Assembly: GCA_965212195.1 (NCBI GenBank) | Contig: CBDBUW010000002.1 | Coordinates: 310,001-374,000 of the forward strand | Length of the DNA stretch: 64,000 nucleotides | Source of the DNA: JAJCYK01 sp965212195 | Lineage (GTDB): Bacteria > Bacteroidota > Bacteroidia > Cytophagales > Cyclobacteriaceae | Reading direction: 5' to 3' | Shown here: positions 34,836 to 44,057 of the stretch, in pieces | Layout of the letters: every line of letters starts with the position of its first letter | Numbering within the stretch: the first letter of the stretch is position 1 | Translations under genes and position numbers: made by a program | The notes under the pieces: model-generated | Told to the model about the DNA's origin: nothing | The model's input: the letters and a program-made list of their open reading frames with translations, nothing else | Databases searched by the model: none

Positions 34836-36059
34836 CTAAAGGTTGGGGATTACCCTGGTTTTGGCGGCAATAGCGGCCGGCCGGTAAGAAGCCAAGAATG
34901 TGATTATAATTACACAAATTGCCGTGTAGAGAAAGTCCATAAACTCCATCTTCACGGGATAGGCATTAACTACACTGGTTTCCATGCCCATGGAAATAAC
35001 ACCCAATTCTATTTGAACCACACAAAGAGCAAGCCCCAAGATTAAACCAATCGCGGCTCCCACAAGGCTGATTATGGCGCCCTCTATTAGAAAGATGGTC
35101 CTGATCAGGGATTTGGAGGCTCCCATGGCAAATAATACCGAGATATCCTTTTGCTTATCTATGGCCAGCATATTAAGGGTAAAGAAAGTACTCAATGAGG
35201 CTAGGCCCAATACAAAAAAGAAAGCTAACAAGGCAAAGAGTTTTTCTATTTTAATTGCCCGGAAGAGACTGGGATGCTGTTCGTCCTTATTGGTGATCAG
35301 GAAATTGGCTCCAAGTTTGACTTTCAACTGACTTTGTACCGCTTCAATTTCTTCGGAGGATTGTACTTTCACCTCCAGAGAGGTCCGCCTACTATGGTAT
35401 TCAAACAGTTCCGCAGCAAATTCCAAAGGAACGAACACGTATTGTTCATCGTACTGTTTTTCTATGGCGAAAACCCCTCCGGGCAGGATGGCCTTCTGAT
35501 TGTACATGGCACTAGGATTAGGGGCCCTGGCTTTGGTATTCTTAGGGTAGTAGATTTGTAGAGAGGTCAACTCATCATGTGGAGCAATGGAGAGGTTATA
35601 TTTTACCCCTGCTCCTACAATAGCATAGTTGATATCTCCTTTTTGCAGGAGGCTCCTCCCCTCCACAACCACTTTATTCAATCTCTTCTGTTCCATGAAG
35701 TTGCTGCTAACGCCTTTGAGCCGCACCACCATTTCTGAGTCTCTGTACCTGATCAGGGCATTATCTTCAATTACCTCACTGAGCACCTCCACTCCCGGGG
35801 TTCCTTGTACTAAATGGGTAATAGAATCCGTCATTTCAAACCACTTACCTTCGGCCGATTCAATCTTTATTTCCGGATCAAATGAACTGTACAAGGAGCG
35901 TATAAGGTCTTCTAGCCCGTTGAACACCGATAAGACCACTACTAAAGCTGCGGTGCCCAAGGCCACGCCGATCATGGAGATCAGGGAGATCACATGAATG
36001 AAGTTCTTTCTCTTTTTAGAAAGGAAATATCTTTTCGCTATAAAAAAAGATAGCTTCAA
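34836..36059 (-). CDS. LolC/LolE-type ABC transporter permease (FtsX family)
   Basis: 407 residues with four spans: one near the N-terminus (VISLISMIGVALGTAALVVVLSVFNGLEDLI), a large MacB-like periplasmic domain (about 45-270), and three C-terminal spans. The N-terminal SFFIAKRYFLSKK pattern is typical of LolC/E proteins that release outer-membrane lipoproteins; the ATPase partner is not in the window. Start is TTG 36057-36059, 2 nt after the rbfA stop; it provides exactly the conserved N-terminus. Co-transcribed with rbfA. Confidence 0.88.
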   Translation of the reverse strand: MKLSFFIAKRYFLSKKRKNFIHVISLISMIGVALGTAALVVVLSVFNGLEDLIRSLYSSFDPEIKIESAEGKWFEMTDSITHLVQGTPGVEVLSEVIEDNALIRYRDSEMVVRLKGVSSNFMEQKRLNKVVVEGRSLLQKGDINYAIVGAGVKYNLSIAPHDELTSLQIYYPKNTKARAPNPSAMYNQKAILPGGVFAIEKQYDEQYVFVPLEFAAELFEYHSRRTSLEVKVQSSEEIEAVQSQLKVKLGANFLITNKDEQHPSLFRAIKIEKLFALLAFFFVLGLASLSTFFTLNMLAIDKQKDISVLFAMGASKSLIRTIFLIEGAIISLVGAAIGLILGLALCVVQIELGVISMGMETSVVNAYPVKMEFMDFLYTAICVIIITFLASYRPAAIAAKTRVIPNL

Positions 36060-36061
36060 AG

Positions 36062-36424
36062 TTATTCTTCTTTGGGAGGGATATTCAATTTCGACAACAA
36101 GCCATCAATCTCCGATGCATACTGTGATCCGTGGTCTTCAATAAACACCAATTCCGGAATCTTACGCACTTGCTTACCGATCATCAATCCCAGTGATTTG
36201 CGGATCTCAGATTTGTGATCCAGGATGTAGTCCACCACGTTCTGTTGTTTATCGACCGACAAGGCGCTGATATAAACACGCGCCACGCTGAGATCGGGGC
36301 TGACCTGTACTCGGGTTACCGTTATTATGGTGTTGCGGAATTGATCCCCTATCCTCCGTCGTATGATATCACTGAGGTCTTTTTGTAGTTGCCTGGCTAC
36401 CTTCTGTTGTCTTTTACTTTCCAT
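36062..36424 (-). CDS. rbfA: Ribosome-binding factor A
   Basis: 120-residue KH-like protein for late 16S rRNA/30S maturation. Family pattern visible: QQKVARQLQKDLSDIIRR, then TITVTRVQVSPDLSVARVYIS and RKSLGLMIGKQVRKIPELVFIED. Complete. Immediately precedes the LolC/E-type permease (2 nt), an arrangement common in Bacteroidota. Divergent from the DUF6427 gene (99 bp). Confidence 0.95.
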   Translation of the reverse strand: MESKRQQKVARQLQKDLSDIIRRRIGDQFRNTIITVTRVQVSPDLSVARVYISALSVDKQQNVVDYILDHKSEIRKSLGLMIGKQVRKIPELVFIEDHGSQYASEIDGLLSKLNIPPKEE

Positions 36425-36523
36425 TATGCTACCGCAAATATTACATTAATTTTGTATTTTCTGCCATTATTCTTCAAATTTAAGGATTCTCCACCACGGG
36501 ACAGAACCGAAAATTAACGATCC

Positions 36524-37933
36524 TTGCTGGCATTTTTTAGAATCAACGACCCCTATCGATTTATAGGTATATTTCTGTTGATAATCGCTGTTCGTTTGCC
36601 CTTTTTTCTGGGTGAGATGCCCCTGATTTTGCCGGAATTGGAGTGGATGGTGGTAGGTGAGTCTATCTCCTTTAATAACATGCTGTATTCCGATGTGTGG
36701 GATGACTTACCTCCTTTGTCAGCTCTGGTGTATTCCCTATTGGATTTTATCTTCGGGCGATCCCAATGGGCTTATCAGATCCTGGCCCTGCTCATTGTAT
36801 TCGGTCAATGTGTACTGTTCAACCAATTGCTGATTGCCAATAAGGCCTACAAAGAAAATACTTATGTGCCGGCTATGATCTTTTCTATTCTTATGGCCCT
36901 ATTTTTTGATTTCTTTACACTATCACCTGTATTGATGAGCGGGTTCTTCATACTCCTAGTGATAAACGGAATCTTTTTTCACATTGCCCATAAAGCCCGT
37001 GACGAACGTTTTCTTAATATGGGTCTGTCCCTGGGATTTGCGGTCCTTTTCTTCCTGCCTTCTTTGATCTATTTACCCATTGTATTATTGACACTGGGCC
37101 TGTACAGCAACATGGATCTTAAGAAATACGTATTGCTGTTCTTTGGTTTTATCTTTCCCTTAGTGCTGGTTTGTATTTTCTTTTTCTGGCATGAAGCCTT
37201 GCGAGAGTTTCTCGATTATTATTTTCTTTCCTGGATCACCACTCCGATCGACAAGTTTGTTGAATGGCGTACTTTGATTGCCATTGGTTTCCCCACCGCA
37301 ATACTATTGATTTTCGCCTGGATATCGGTTTATTCTGCCAAACGCTACAACAATCAGCAAACCAATTTTCTGCTGGTAATGATGTGGTTTTTGATAGGAG
37401 CCTTTGCCATATTATTTGTGGTGAAGGACCGGGCTCCTCACCAGATGATGGTATTTATACCTCCCTGCGCCTTTTATCTAAGTCATTTCTTTCTGCTTAT
37501 CCGCCGCAGGTTCCTGGCCGAGATATTTTTTCTAAGCTTTTTTGCCATCACCCTGTTAATAAATTTCGGTACGCTGAGAGGGTTAATAGTTCCTCCTCAA
37601 TGGTTCTCTTTTGAAGATCTTTTGACCAAGTCGACCCCCTGGGATGACTTGGTAGAGGGTAAGAAAGTTTTGATAATTGGAAATGACCTCAATGCCTACG
37701 CCGGGGCACAATTAGCAACTCCCTATTTGAACTGGGAGTTATCGAAAAGGCATCTTAACCAGTTGCAACACTTCAATAATCTATCGCTGGTCTACGAGAA
37801 TTTTACATCGGACCTGCCCCATATTATCATCGACCAAAAGAAAATCGTGCCTGAACTATTCCAGCAAATGCCCACCATAGCCTCTCGATATACCAAGGGA
37901 AATCGGGAAGATGCCTACGTATTGGTGGATTAG
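36524..37933 (+). CDS. DUF6427 multi-spanning membrane protein
   Basis: 469 residues, about 10-12 predicted membrane spans, with a GT-C-like look: a first loop after span 1 with acidic residues (LPELEWMVVGES, DVWDDLPPLSALVY) and a soluble C-terminal tail of about 100 residues. I recognise it as the Bacteroidota-restricted DUF6427 family, function unknown; its position beside rbfA/lolC-type genes is common. The frame starts at TTG 36524 with no nearby in-frame ATG. Ends in a 4-nt stop-codon overlap (TTAG) with rpiB. Confidence 0.75.
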   Translation: MLAFFRINDPYRFIGIFLLIIAVRLPFFLGEMPLILPELEWMVVGESISFNNMLYSDVWDDLPPLSALVYSLLDFIFGRSQWAYQILALLIVFGQCVLFNQLLIANKAYKENTYVPAMIFSILMALFFDFFTLSPVLMSGFFILLVINGIFFHIAHKARDERFLNMGLSLGFAVLFFLPSLIYLPIVLLTLGLYSNMDLKKYVLLFFGFIFPLVLVCIFFFWHEALREFLDYYFLSWITTPIDKFVEWRTLIAIGFPTAILLIFAWISVYSAKRYNNQQTNFLLVMMWFLIGAFAILFVVKDRAPHQMMVFIPPCAFYLSHFFLLIRRRFLAEIFFLSFFAITLLINFGTLRGLIVPPQWFSFEDLLTKSTPWDDLVEGKKVLIIGNDLNAYAGAQLATPYLNWELSKRHLNQLQHFNNLSLVYENFTSDLPHIIIDQKKIVPELFQQMPTIASRYTKGNREDAYVLVD

Positions 37934-38364
37934 CAGGTGATCTTATCTACCCGGTTGGCATGACGGCCACCTTCGAAACTGGTATTTAGGAATTCCCCTA
38001 CCATGTCCCGGGCCAGCTCCGGTGAAACGAACCGCGCAGGTATACAAATGATATTGGCATCATTGTGCGACCGGGCCAGTCGGGCCAGGTCTTTATTCCA
38101 GCAAAGTGCTGCCCGGATATCTGCGTGCTTGTTAGCGGCCATGGCCACCCCGTTGCCACTGCCACACACTAAAACCCCTATGCTCTCTGGATTAGTCTCG
38201 ACAAAAGAGGCTACCGGATGGGCAAAGTCCGGGTAGTCCACAGAATCTTCGCTATAGGTGCCGAAATCTTCAATTTCATAGTCCAGGGTTTTTAATAACT
38301 CCGAAATCATTTGTTTGTACTGGAAACCTGCGTGATCAGCCCCAATGGCCAGTTTTTGCTTCAT
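37930..38364 (-). CDS. rpiB: Ribose-5-phosphate isomerase B
   Basis: 144 residues from ATG 38364 (the frame extends to 38409 but the family begins KLAIGADHAGFQYK). Interconverts ribose-5-phosphate and ribulose-5-phosphate. Active-site Cys region VLVCGSGNGVAMAANKHADIRAALCW and HNDANIICIPARF are present. The start lies 4 nt after the tatC stop; likely glyA-tatC-rpiB operon. 3' end overlaps the DUF6427 stop. Confidence 0.93.
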   Translation of the reverse strand: MKQKLAIGADHAGFQYKQMISELLKTLDYEIEDFGTYSEDSVDYPDFAHPVASFVETNPESIGVLVCGSGNGVAMAANKHADIRAALCWNKDLARLARSHNDANIICIPARFVSPELARDMVGEFLNTSFEGGRHANRVDKITC

Positions 38365-38368
38365 GATA

Positions 38369-39169
38369 TTATTCGGTTTGACGTTCGGCCCTGCGCATAA
38401 CCAGGCCACTAATAAATATACTTATTTGGTAAAGGAATGCCAATGGAAATGCAATAAGCACTTGGCTGATAACATCCGGGGGGGTTAGGACAGCTGAAAT
38501 TAATAGTATAACTATAATAGCATGTCGGCGATAGCTTCTCATCAATTGAGGGGTGACCAACCCTGCCTTGGACAGGAAGTAAACCACAATAGGCAGCTGG
38601 AACATCAGGCCACAAGTTAAGACCAGGGTAGCTACCGTAGTTACGTAAGAGATGATATCGAACTCATTTTGAATGGAGCTGGCCACTTGATAATTAGCCA
38701 AGAAATTTATCGCCAGCGGGGTCACAATAAAATAGCCAAAGCCCACGCCGCTTAGAAAAAGCAGACTTACAAAGAAGGTAGCGCCCCGTGATACTTTTTG
38801 TTCAGTATCATAAAGCCCGGGTCTTATGAATCGCCACACTTCCCAAAATGTATAGGGGAAGGCGCACAGTAGTCCGATTACCAACGACGACAGGATGTGC
38901 ATGGTGAACTGGCCGGTCATTTGACGGCTTTGAATGATAAAGGGCAACTCCTCAATGCAAAGCACCTTTGAGCCAATCCGGTCTCCAATTTTGCACAAGG
39001 TTTGATAGGTCCAAAAATCGGGTCTAGAAGGACCCAATATGATCATATCCCAAACAATATCCTTCGCCAGAAAGGCGATAATAGCGAAAACCAAAATTGA
39101 TACAATAGACCGTATAAGGTGCCATCGCAGCTCCTCTAAATGATCCAGGAAAGACATCTCTTTTTCCAA
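38369..39169 (-). CDS. tatC: Sec-independent protein translocase TatC
   Basis: 266 residues, six spans, the substrate-receptor subunit of the twin-arginine export system. Signature SFLDHLEELRWHLIRS at the N-terminus (binding site for twin-arginine signals) and the conserved TFWEVWRFIRPGLYDTEQK segment. Start is TTG 39167-39169 (2 nt after the glyA stop) or ATG 39157. The Glu just before MSFLDHLEEL is usual in relatives and favours TTG. tatA/B are not in the window; two likely Tat substrates are (58953, 61848). Confidence 0.94.
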   Translation of the reverse strand: MEKEMSFLDHLEELRWHLIRSIVSILVFAIIAFLAKDIVWDMIILGPSRPDFWTYQTLCKIGDRIGSKVLCIEELPFIIQSRQMTGQFTMHILSSLVIGLLCAFPYTFWEVWRFIRPGLYDTEQKVSRGATFFVSLLFLSGVGFGYFIVTPLAINFLANYQVASSIQNEFDIISYVTTVATLVLTCGLMFQLPIVVYFLSKAGLVTPQLMRSYRRHAIIVILLISAVLTPPDVISQVLIAFPLAFLYQISIFISGLVMRRAERQTE

Positions 39170-39171
39170 GC

Positions 39172-40464
39172 CTAATCCTTGTATAATGGAAGTTCTGAAT
39201 ACAAGGGGAATTCCGACATCCAGGTGTTCACCTCTTCTCTTACTTGATCAAGTACCTTCAAGTCATCACAATGGGTCAATACCCTGTCGATTAAAGAAAC
39301 GATGCGCTTCATATCCTCTTCCCCCATGCCCCTGGTGGTGACTGCGGCGGTTCCCAGCCGCATACCGGAGGTAACAAATGGAGATTTATCGTCGAAAGGT
39401 ACCATATTTTTGTTTATAGTGATATCAGCTTTGATCAAGGTATTTTCTGCCAGTTTACCGGTAAGGCCCTTTGATCTGAGATCGATAAGCATTAAATGGT
39501 TGTCAGTACCCCCAGAAATTATTTTATAACCAATATCGGTAAAGGCGGCTGCCATGGCTTGTGCATTTTTTCTAACTCGTATCACGTAATCCAAAAATTC
39601 CTCACTTAAAGCCTCCTGAAATGCCACGGCTTTGGCCGCTATCACATGCTCCAAGGGTCCGCCTTGAGTTCCGGGAAATACCCCTGAATCCAGTAGAGAG
39701 GAGATCTTTCTTACCACACCTTTTGGGGTCTTTAGTCCCATGGGATTGTCAAAATCTTTACCGATCATGATCATACCCCCTCGGGGTCCCCTTAAGGTCT
39801 TATGAGTGGTGGTGGTTACAATGTGACAATATTCCAGAGGATCGTCCAGTAACCCCCGGGCGATCAGCCCGGCAGGATGTGCTATATCGGCCAGCAGTAA
39901 AGCGCCTATTTTGTCTGCAGCTTTTCGCAGTATTTGATAGTCCCAATCCCGGCTATAGGCAGAGGCTCCACATATGATCAGTTTTGGTCTTTCTCTAAGC
40001 GCTGTTCGCTCTACCTCATCCCAATCAATTATACCGGACTGGGGGTCCACTCCATAAAAGCTAGGATTGTACAGCTTGCCGGAGAAATTAACCGGCGAAC
40101 CATGCGTCAGATGACCGCCATGGGCCAGGTCAAAACCCAATATCTTGTCACCAGGGTTTAGCAGAGCCAACATCACTGCGGCATTGGCCTGGGCCCCGGA
40201 GTGGGGTTGAACATTAGCCCAAGAAGCCCCGAATAATTCTTTTGCACGATCAATAGCTCGCTGTTCTATTTCGTCCACCACCTCACAACCGCCGTAGTAC
40301 CTTTTCCCAGGCAAACCCTCAGCATACTTGTTGGTCAATACAGAACCCATAGCTTCCATTACCTGAGGGGAAGCAAAGTTCTCAGAAGCGATCAGTTCAA
40401 TACCATTCTCCTGTCTGGCCCTTTCTTTATTTATTAGTTCAAAAAGTTCAATATCTCTCCGCAT
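39172..40464 (-). CDS. glyA: Serine hydroxymethyltransferase
   Basis: 430-residue PLP enzyme that makes glycine and 5,10-methylene-THF from serine. PLP lysine in TTTTHKTLRGPRGG (about residue 220), N-terminal GIELIASENFASPQVMEAMGS, and YAEGLPGKRYYGGCEVVDEIE are present. Complete and of usual length. First gene of a probable glyA-tatC-rpiB operon; divergent from the second GIN lipoprotein (118 bp). Confidence 0.97.
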   Translation of the reverse strand: MRRDIELFELINKERARQENGIELIASENFASPQVMEAMGSVLTNKYAEGLPGKRYYGGCEVVDEIEQRAIDRAKELFGASWANVQPHSGAQANAAVMLALLNPGDKILGFDLAHGGHLTHGSPVNFSGKLYNPSFYGVDPQSGIIDWDEVERTALRERPKLIICGASAYSRDWDYQILRKAADKIGALLLADIAHPAGLIARGLLDDPLEYCHIVTTTTHKTLRGPRGGMIMIGKDFDNPMGLKTPKGVVRKISSLLDSGVFPGTQGGPLEHVIAAKAVAFQEALSEEFLDYVIRVRKNAQAMAAAFTDIGYKIISGGTDNHLMLIDLRSKGLTGKLAENTLIKADITINKNMVPFDDKSPFVTSGMRLGTAAVTTRGMGEEDMKRIVSLIDRVLTHCDDLKVLDQVREEVNTWMSEFPLYSELPLYKD

Positions 40465-40582
40465 AATCTAGGGATTCAAAGGTTGCAGTCAAAAATACAG
40501 GATGACCTAGAATTAATCAAAGAACGAGATTATTTCATCCTATTTTTCTGTAACTTAATTTCGATCATTATAAAAATATACT

Positions 40583-41323
40583 ATGCCCCGGATTGTTTTT
40601 ATCCTATTACTACTGGCAATAGCCTGGTCCTGTGACGACGTCGTTTCCGAAAAAGGTAATGGACAAATTGAATCACAGAAAAGAACTCTGGACGATTTTA
40701 GTGAGATATCTCTGAAGGGGAATTATCAGGTCACCTTAAAATCGGGTTCTACCCCGCAAGTGGTGATCGTTACTGACGAGAATCTTTTGGATTACATCAA
40801 TACCAGTGTGGAAAACGAGGTCCTAACCATAGATAACCAAGAAAAGATCTACAGTAAGGATGGCATTAAGCTCTTTATCACCTATCAGGACTTGACTGCT
40901 ATGCAATCCGCCGGTGCGTCGGTCATAAAATCCGAAGAGGTGCTCAGCGGTGAAAAATTTCACCTGGATGTAACTGGAGCTGGTTTAGTGGAGATGGAGT
41001 TGGAAGTTGGGGAATTCCACCTGGATCTTCCAGGAGCTGGTCTGGTCAAGCTTAGCGGCAAAGCTAGCGATGCCAGTTTTAACCTAGCTGGAGTAGGGAA
41101 TTTAGAGGCCTACAGCCTAGTGGCTGATAATTGTGAAGTAAACGTGAGTGGACTAGGCGGGGCACAGGTACATGTAAAAGAAAATCTTAAAGCGAGCGTT
41201 AATGGTATTGGGGGCATTAAGTATAAAGGAGATCCCGCGGTAGTTCAGGACGATGTCTCGGGCATTGGAACTATCAAAAGAGCCGAAAGCAGGGATGAAA
41301 AGCCTGGGGATGAGGAAATTTGA
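40583..41323 (+). CDS. GIN-domain (DUF2807) lipoprotein, copy 2
   Basis: 246 residues. Lipoprotein signal with Cys17 (LLAIAWSC). The mature protein opens with GNGQIESQKRTLDDFSEISLKGNYQVTLKSG, the usual GIN start (K-R-x-x-x-x-F-x-x-I), then beta-helix-like turns (AGASVIKSE, TGAGLVEME, PGAGLVKLSG, AGVGNLEAY, SGLGGAQVH, NGIGGIKYKG). Function unknown, cell-surface location likely. It ends in an acidic/charged tail. It differs from copy 1 in turn sequence (GAG/GLG instead of GSG), so the copies are old. Confidence 0.82.
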   Translation: MPRIVFILLLLAIAWSCDDVVSEKGNGQIESQKRTLDDFSEISLKGNYQVTLKSGSTPQVVIVTDENLLDYINTSVENEVLTIDNQEKIYSKDGIKLFITYQDLTAMQSAGASVIKSEEVLSGEKFHLDVTGAGLVEMELEVGEFHLDLPGAGLVKLSGKASDASFNLAGVGNLEAYSLVADNCEVNVSGLGGAQVHVKENLKASVNGIGGIKYKGDPAVVQDDVSGIGTIKRAESRDEKPGDEEI

Positions 41324-41407
41324 TCGATTTTAGCGGTTTATTACATCAGCAATGAAAAATTAGATAATCTGAAGAAATTGTCTGAAATATACTCCATCTT
41401 GCTATAT

Positions 41408-41425
41408 TAGAATAATGCTATTCTA
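41408..41425. promoter_or_regulatory. Inverted repeat TAGAATA-4-TATTCTA upstream of the universal stress gene
   Basis: A perfect 7-4-7 inverted repeat about 50 bp before the ATG of the stress protein. It is followed by a T-rich stretch (ctttttatttg), so it could be an operator or a terminator of the upstream GIN gene, whose stop is 85 bp away. The half-site TAGAAT resembles that of the 51809 palindrome, but the spacing differs. Confidence 0.38.
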
Positions 41426-41474
41426 GACCTTTTTATTTGAATCTATAGATTTAACTCACTAAAAGTATAAACAT

Positions 41475-42332
41475 ATGTATAAAATTGTCGTTCCCACAGA
41501 TTTTTCAAAGTTGTCGGAATATGCGCTGGACGTAGCTATTGATATAGCTCGTAAGACCAACGGGGCAGTTTTTCTTCTAAATGTGATGAGCACCACCAAA
41601 AACTACTCTTTCAGTTCCATGGGAGGAGGAGTTACGGATCAGGTAATTTCAGAAGACGACCGTTACATTTTAGAATTGCATCGAGCTAATGAACGCCGAC
41701 TGCGAGCTCTAATTGCCAAGCATGAGCACGGTGATGTACCGGTCTATCCTTTCATCGAATTGGACGACCTGGATGAAGGCGTGAACCATTTTGCAGAAAG
41801 ATTGAATTGCGATCTGGTTGTTATGGGGACCAGTGGTGAAAACACCATGACGGAGTATTTTGAAGGGAACCATACCGAAAGGGTGATCCGGATCACTCAT
41901 ATCCCTGTTTTAACCATTCGTGAACCTCTGGATAGTTTCAGTGTGAATAACATCGTTTTTGCCACCGATTTAAAAACAGTGGCTAAAGAAGGTGTGGACC
42001 AGATCGAGAAGTTTGCCACCTACTATGGGGCTACCGTTCACATGGTGCATGTAAGTAACGAAGACCCGGAACGTGTGAAAAAGAAAATGGAAGCTTTCGT
42101 AGAAGAGCATGAAACTTCACATCAAGTACCGGAACTCACCATCAATCCTATTAAGGGATCGAAGGTAGAACAGGCCATCTTGGAGTTTGCCAAAGAGAAG
42201 AATGCCGATATCATCGCAGCGGTCAATCACGGACGGCGCGGTTTGCTGCACCTTTTTGTAGGCGGATTGTCGGAGCGGCTGGTTCGAGATTCAACGGTAC
42301 CGGTTTTTACCGTCCATATGGACCCTCACTAG
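41475..42332 (+). CDS. Universal stress protein, tandem UspA domains
   Basis: 285 residues with two Usp domains (about 1-150 and 155-285). The first has the ATP-binding pattern VMGTSGENTMTEYFEGNHTE; the second ends AAVNHGRRGLLHLFVGGLSERLV, where the nucleotide-binding glycines are partly changed. Cytoplasmic stress-linked protein, probably ATP-binding; target unknown. Monocistronic, bounded by a 151-bp upstream gap and a strong terminator downstream. Confidence 0.9.
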   Translation: MYKIVVPTDFSKLSEYALDVAIDIARKTNGAVFLLNVMSTTKNYSFSSMGGGVTDQVISEDDRYILELHRANERRLRALIAKHEHGDVPVYPFIELDDLDEGVNHFAERLNCDLVVMGTSGENTMTEYFEGNHTERVIRITHIPVLTIREPLDSFSVNNIVFATDLKTVAKEGVDQIEKFATYYGATVHMVHVSNEDPERVKKKMEAFVEEHETSHQVPELTINPIKGSKVEQAILEFAKEKNADIIAAVNHGRRGLLHLFVGGLSERLVRDSTVPVFTVHMDPH

Positions 42333-42342
42333 CAGAGAATTT

Positions 42343-42370
42343 ATCCCAGGCTAAGCCTGGGATTTTTTTA
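42343..42370 (+). terminator. Intrinsic terminator of the universal stress protein gene
   Basis: ATCCCAGG, a 5-nt loop CTAAG, and CCTGGGAT (42343-42363) form a perfect 8-bp stem followed by seven T (42363-42369). It begins 11 nt after the stop codon and is directed on the plus strand. The T-run runs into the last codons of the convergent tyrA gene. It is the only strong intrinsic terminator I find between convergent genes in the window. Confidence 0.85.
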
Positions 42371-43204
42371 TAATATTCGTTTGATCTGATTGGCTTCGGT
42401 AATGAGTTCATCCAGTGCCTGGAGATCCTGTTGGCTGATGGCTTGTTTGAAACGATCCAGTTCCCTGATATAGGTGTCCAATACCGTAAGCACGTTAACG
42501 GAATTTTGAGCAAAAATATGGGACCACATCTCTTTGGAACTTTTTGCTAGCCTTACCGTAGAATCAAATCCCCCACTCGCCAGGTTAAAGATATTTTCCC
42601 GGTCCTTCTCTTGCTCCAGTACAGTCAAGGCTAAAGCAAAGGAGCTGATGTGAGAGATATGCGATACGTAGGCCGCATGAAGATCATGCTCATGGGCGTC
42701 CATGTGAATGATGGGCATACCTAAGCTCTCATATAGTTTTGTGGTCAACGCCAAGGCATGTGGTTCACTCTGATCCACATCACAGAAAATAGTGGTTTTT
42801 CCGGCAAAAAGCCCCGCCATTGCTGCCTGGGGTCCGGAGAATTCTGTTCCTGCCATGGGATGAGTAGCCACGAATTTCCCTCTTTTGGGATGGTCCTGAA
42901 TAGAGGATAAAGCTGGCACCTTAGTGGACCCCACATCGAGCACCACCTGGTGTTCGATCCGGCTAAGGACTTGTGGTAGTAGGTTTAAGATGTGCTGAAC
43001 GGGTATCGCCAAAATGACTATGTCGCTCTGATCAATACCGTCCGAGAACTCCGCTATATCGTCCACCAGATTCAATGCCAGCGCTTGCTCGGCGTGGTGT
43101 GGATTAGCATCTACCCCAATTACTTTAGAGGCGAAACCTGAACCTTTCAGGTCAATGGCCATAGATCCACCTATCAGACCTAAGCCAATTATTGTTACTT
43201 GCAT
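42368..43204 (-). CDS. tyrA: Prephenate dehydrogenase
   Basis: 278 residues from ATG 43204 (an upstream TTG at 43225 is less likely because MQVTIIGLGLIGGS is the natural start). Oxidatively decarboxylates prephenate to 4-hydroxyphenylpyruvate for tyrosine synthesis. NAD-binding GLGLIGGS, catalytic-region His in FVATHPMAGTEFSG, and SHISHISSFALALT of the dimer domain are visible. It stands alone here rather than in an aromatic operon; no ACT regulatory domain is present. Confidence 0.9.
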   Translation of the reverse strand: MQVTIIGLGLIGGSMAIDLKGSGFASKVIGVDANPHHAEQALALNLVDDIAEFSDGIDQSDIVILAIPVQHILNLLPQVLSRIEHQVVLDVGSTKVPALSSIQDHPKRGKFVATHPMAGTEFSGPQAAMAGLFAGKTTIFCDVDQSEPHALALTTKLYESLGMPIIHMDAHEHDLHAAYVSHISHISSFALALTVLEQEKDRENIFNLASGGFDSTVRLAKSSKEMWSHIFAQNSVNVLTVLDTYIRELDRFKQAISQQDLQALDELITEANQIKRIL

Positions 43205-43271
43205 ATTGATTATACTTGGGTTCAAAGATGATCAAAAAACCCTCGTTAGGCAAAAAGATTTGTAAATCTAT

Positions 43272-43922
43272 CTAGCTGGAAGCCTTTAACTTGTCCTTAT
43301 ACTTTTTCTTGAACTTCTCAACTTTGGGCTTGGCCACAGCTACTATGTAAGGGTGGTTGGGATGTTTTTTATAGTAGTCCTGATGATAGTCCTCCGCCAG
43401 ATAGAATTCAGAGTATGGCTCTACCTGAGTTACAATGGGATCGGAATAAACCATTTTTTCTGTCAAGTAGGCAATATGTTCCTCAACAATTTCCTTTTGT
43501 GCTTGGTTATGGTAATAAACTGCGGACCTGTATTGTTTTCCGATGTCTGGTCCCTGTCTGTTTAGAGTGGTGGGGTCGTGGGTGCCAAAAAAGATATCAA
43601 CCAGTTCTTTGTAAGATATCTCCTGCGGATCATAAAATATTTGTACACCTTCAGCATGGTCAGTTTTACCGTAACTCACTTCCTTATAGGTGGGATCGGG
43701 TGTAGTACCCCCCGTATAACCGGAAACTACATCTTTTACACCCTTCACACGCTCAAAGACAGCCTCCGTACACCAAAAACAGCCACCTGCAAAGGTAGCT
43801 TTCTCTGAATCAGACAATAAAGAAGCATCAAATGTGGATATGTCTGAACGATATTCCTCCTGAGTACTACATGCCATGAAGCACATCAATACTCCCGCCG
43901 TTAATATTCTGGCAATTCCCAT
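43272..43922 (-). CDS. msrA: Peptide methionine sulfoxide reductase MsrA, lipoprotein form
   Basis: 216 residues. Reduces methionine-S-sulfoxide in proteins. Signal peptide with lipobox Cys18 (CFMAC), then the MsrA core with catalytic Cys48 in FAGGCFWCTEAVFERVKGV. GYTGGTTPDPTYKEVSYGKTDHAEG and FGTHDPTTLNRQGPD are family signatures. The export signal implies repair of envelope proteins. A 10-bp palindrome GGTTGCAACC (43923-43932) touches the start codon. No MsrB domain is fused. Confidence 0.93.
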   Translation of the reverse strand: MGIARILTAGVLMCFMACSTQEEYRSDISTFDASLLSDSEKATFAGGCFWCTEAVFERVKGVKDVVSGYTGGTTPDPTYKEVSYGKTDHAEGVQIFYDPQEISYKELVDIFFGTHDPTTLNRQGPDIGKQYRSAVYYHNQAQKEIVEEHIAYLTEKMVYSDPIVTQVEPYSEFYLAEDYHQDYYKKHPNHPYIVAVAKPKVEKFKKKYKDKLKASS

Positions 43923-44015
43923 GGTTGCAACCTTTAGTTGACTCTATAAACGTCCCAACAGGATATAAGGTTCAAAGCGGGCCTAAAAGCACTGAATAGA
44001 ATAGGCTTAAAACAA

Positions 44016-44046
44016 TGAATCCTCACTGACGCGCAATGAGGATTCA
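44016..44046. ncRNA. Strong hairpin, core of a possible structured RNA
   Basis: TGAATCCTCA (44016-44025) and TGAGGATTCA (44037-44046) are perfect 10-bp complementary arms around an 11-nt loop. On the minus strand the stem is followed by TTGTTTTAA, so a terminator for leftward transcripts is one reading. The other is a helix of a longer RNA that includes the flanking inverted repeats. Strand and transcript are not determined. Confidence 0.4.
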
Positions 44047-44057
44047 CCTGTTTAACA

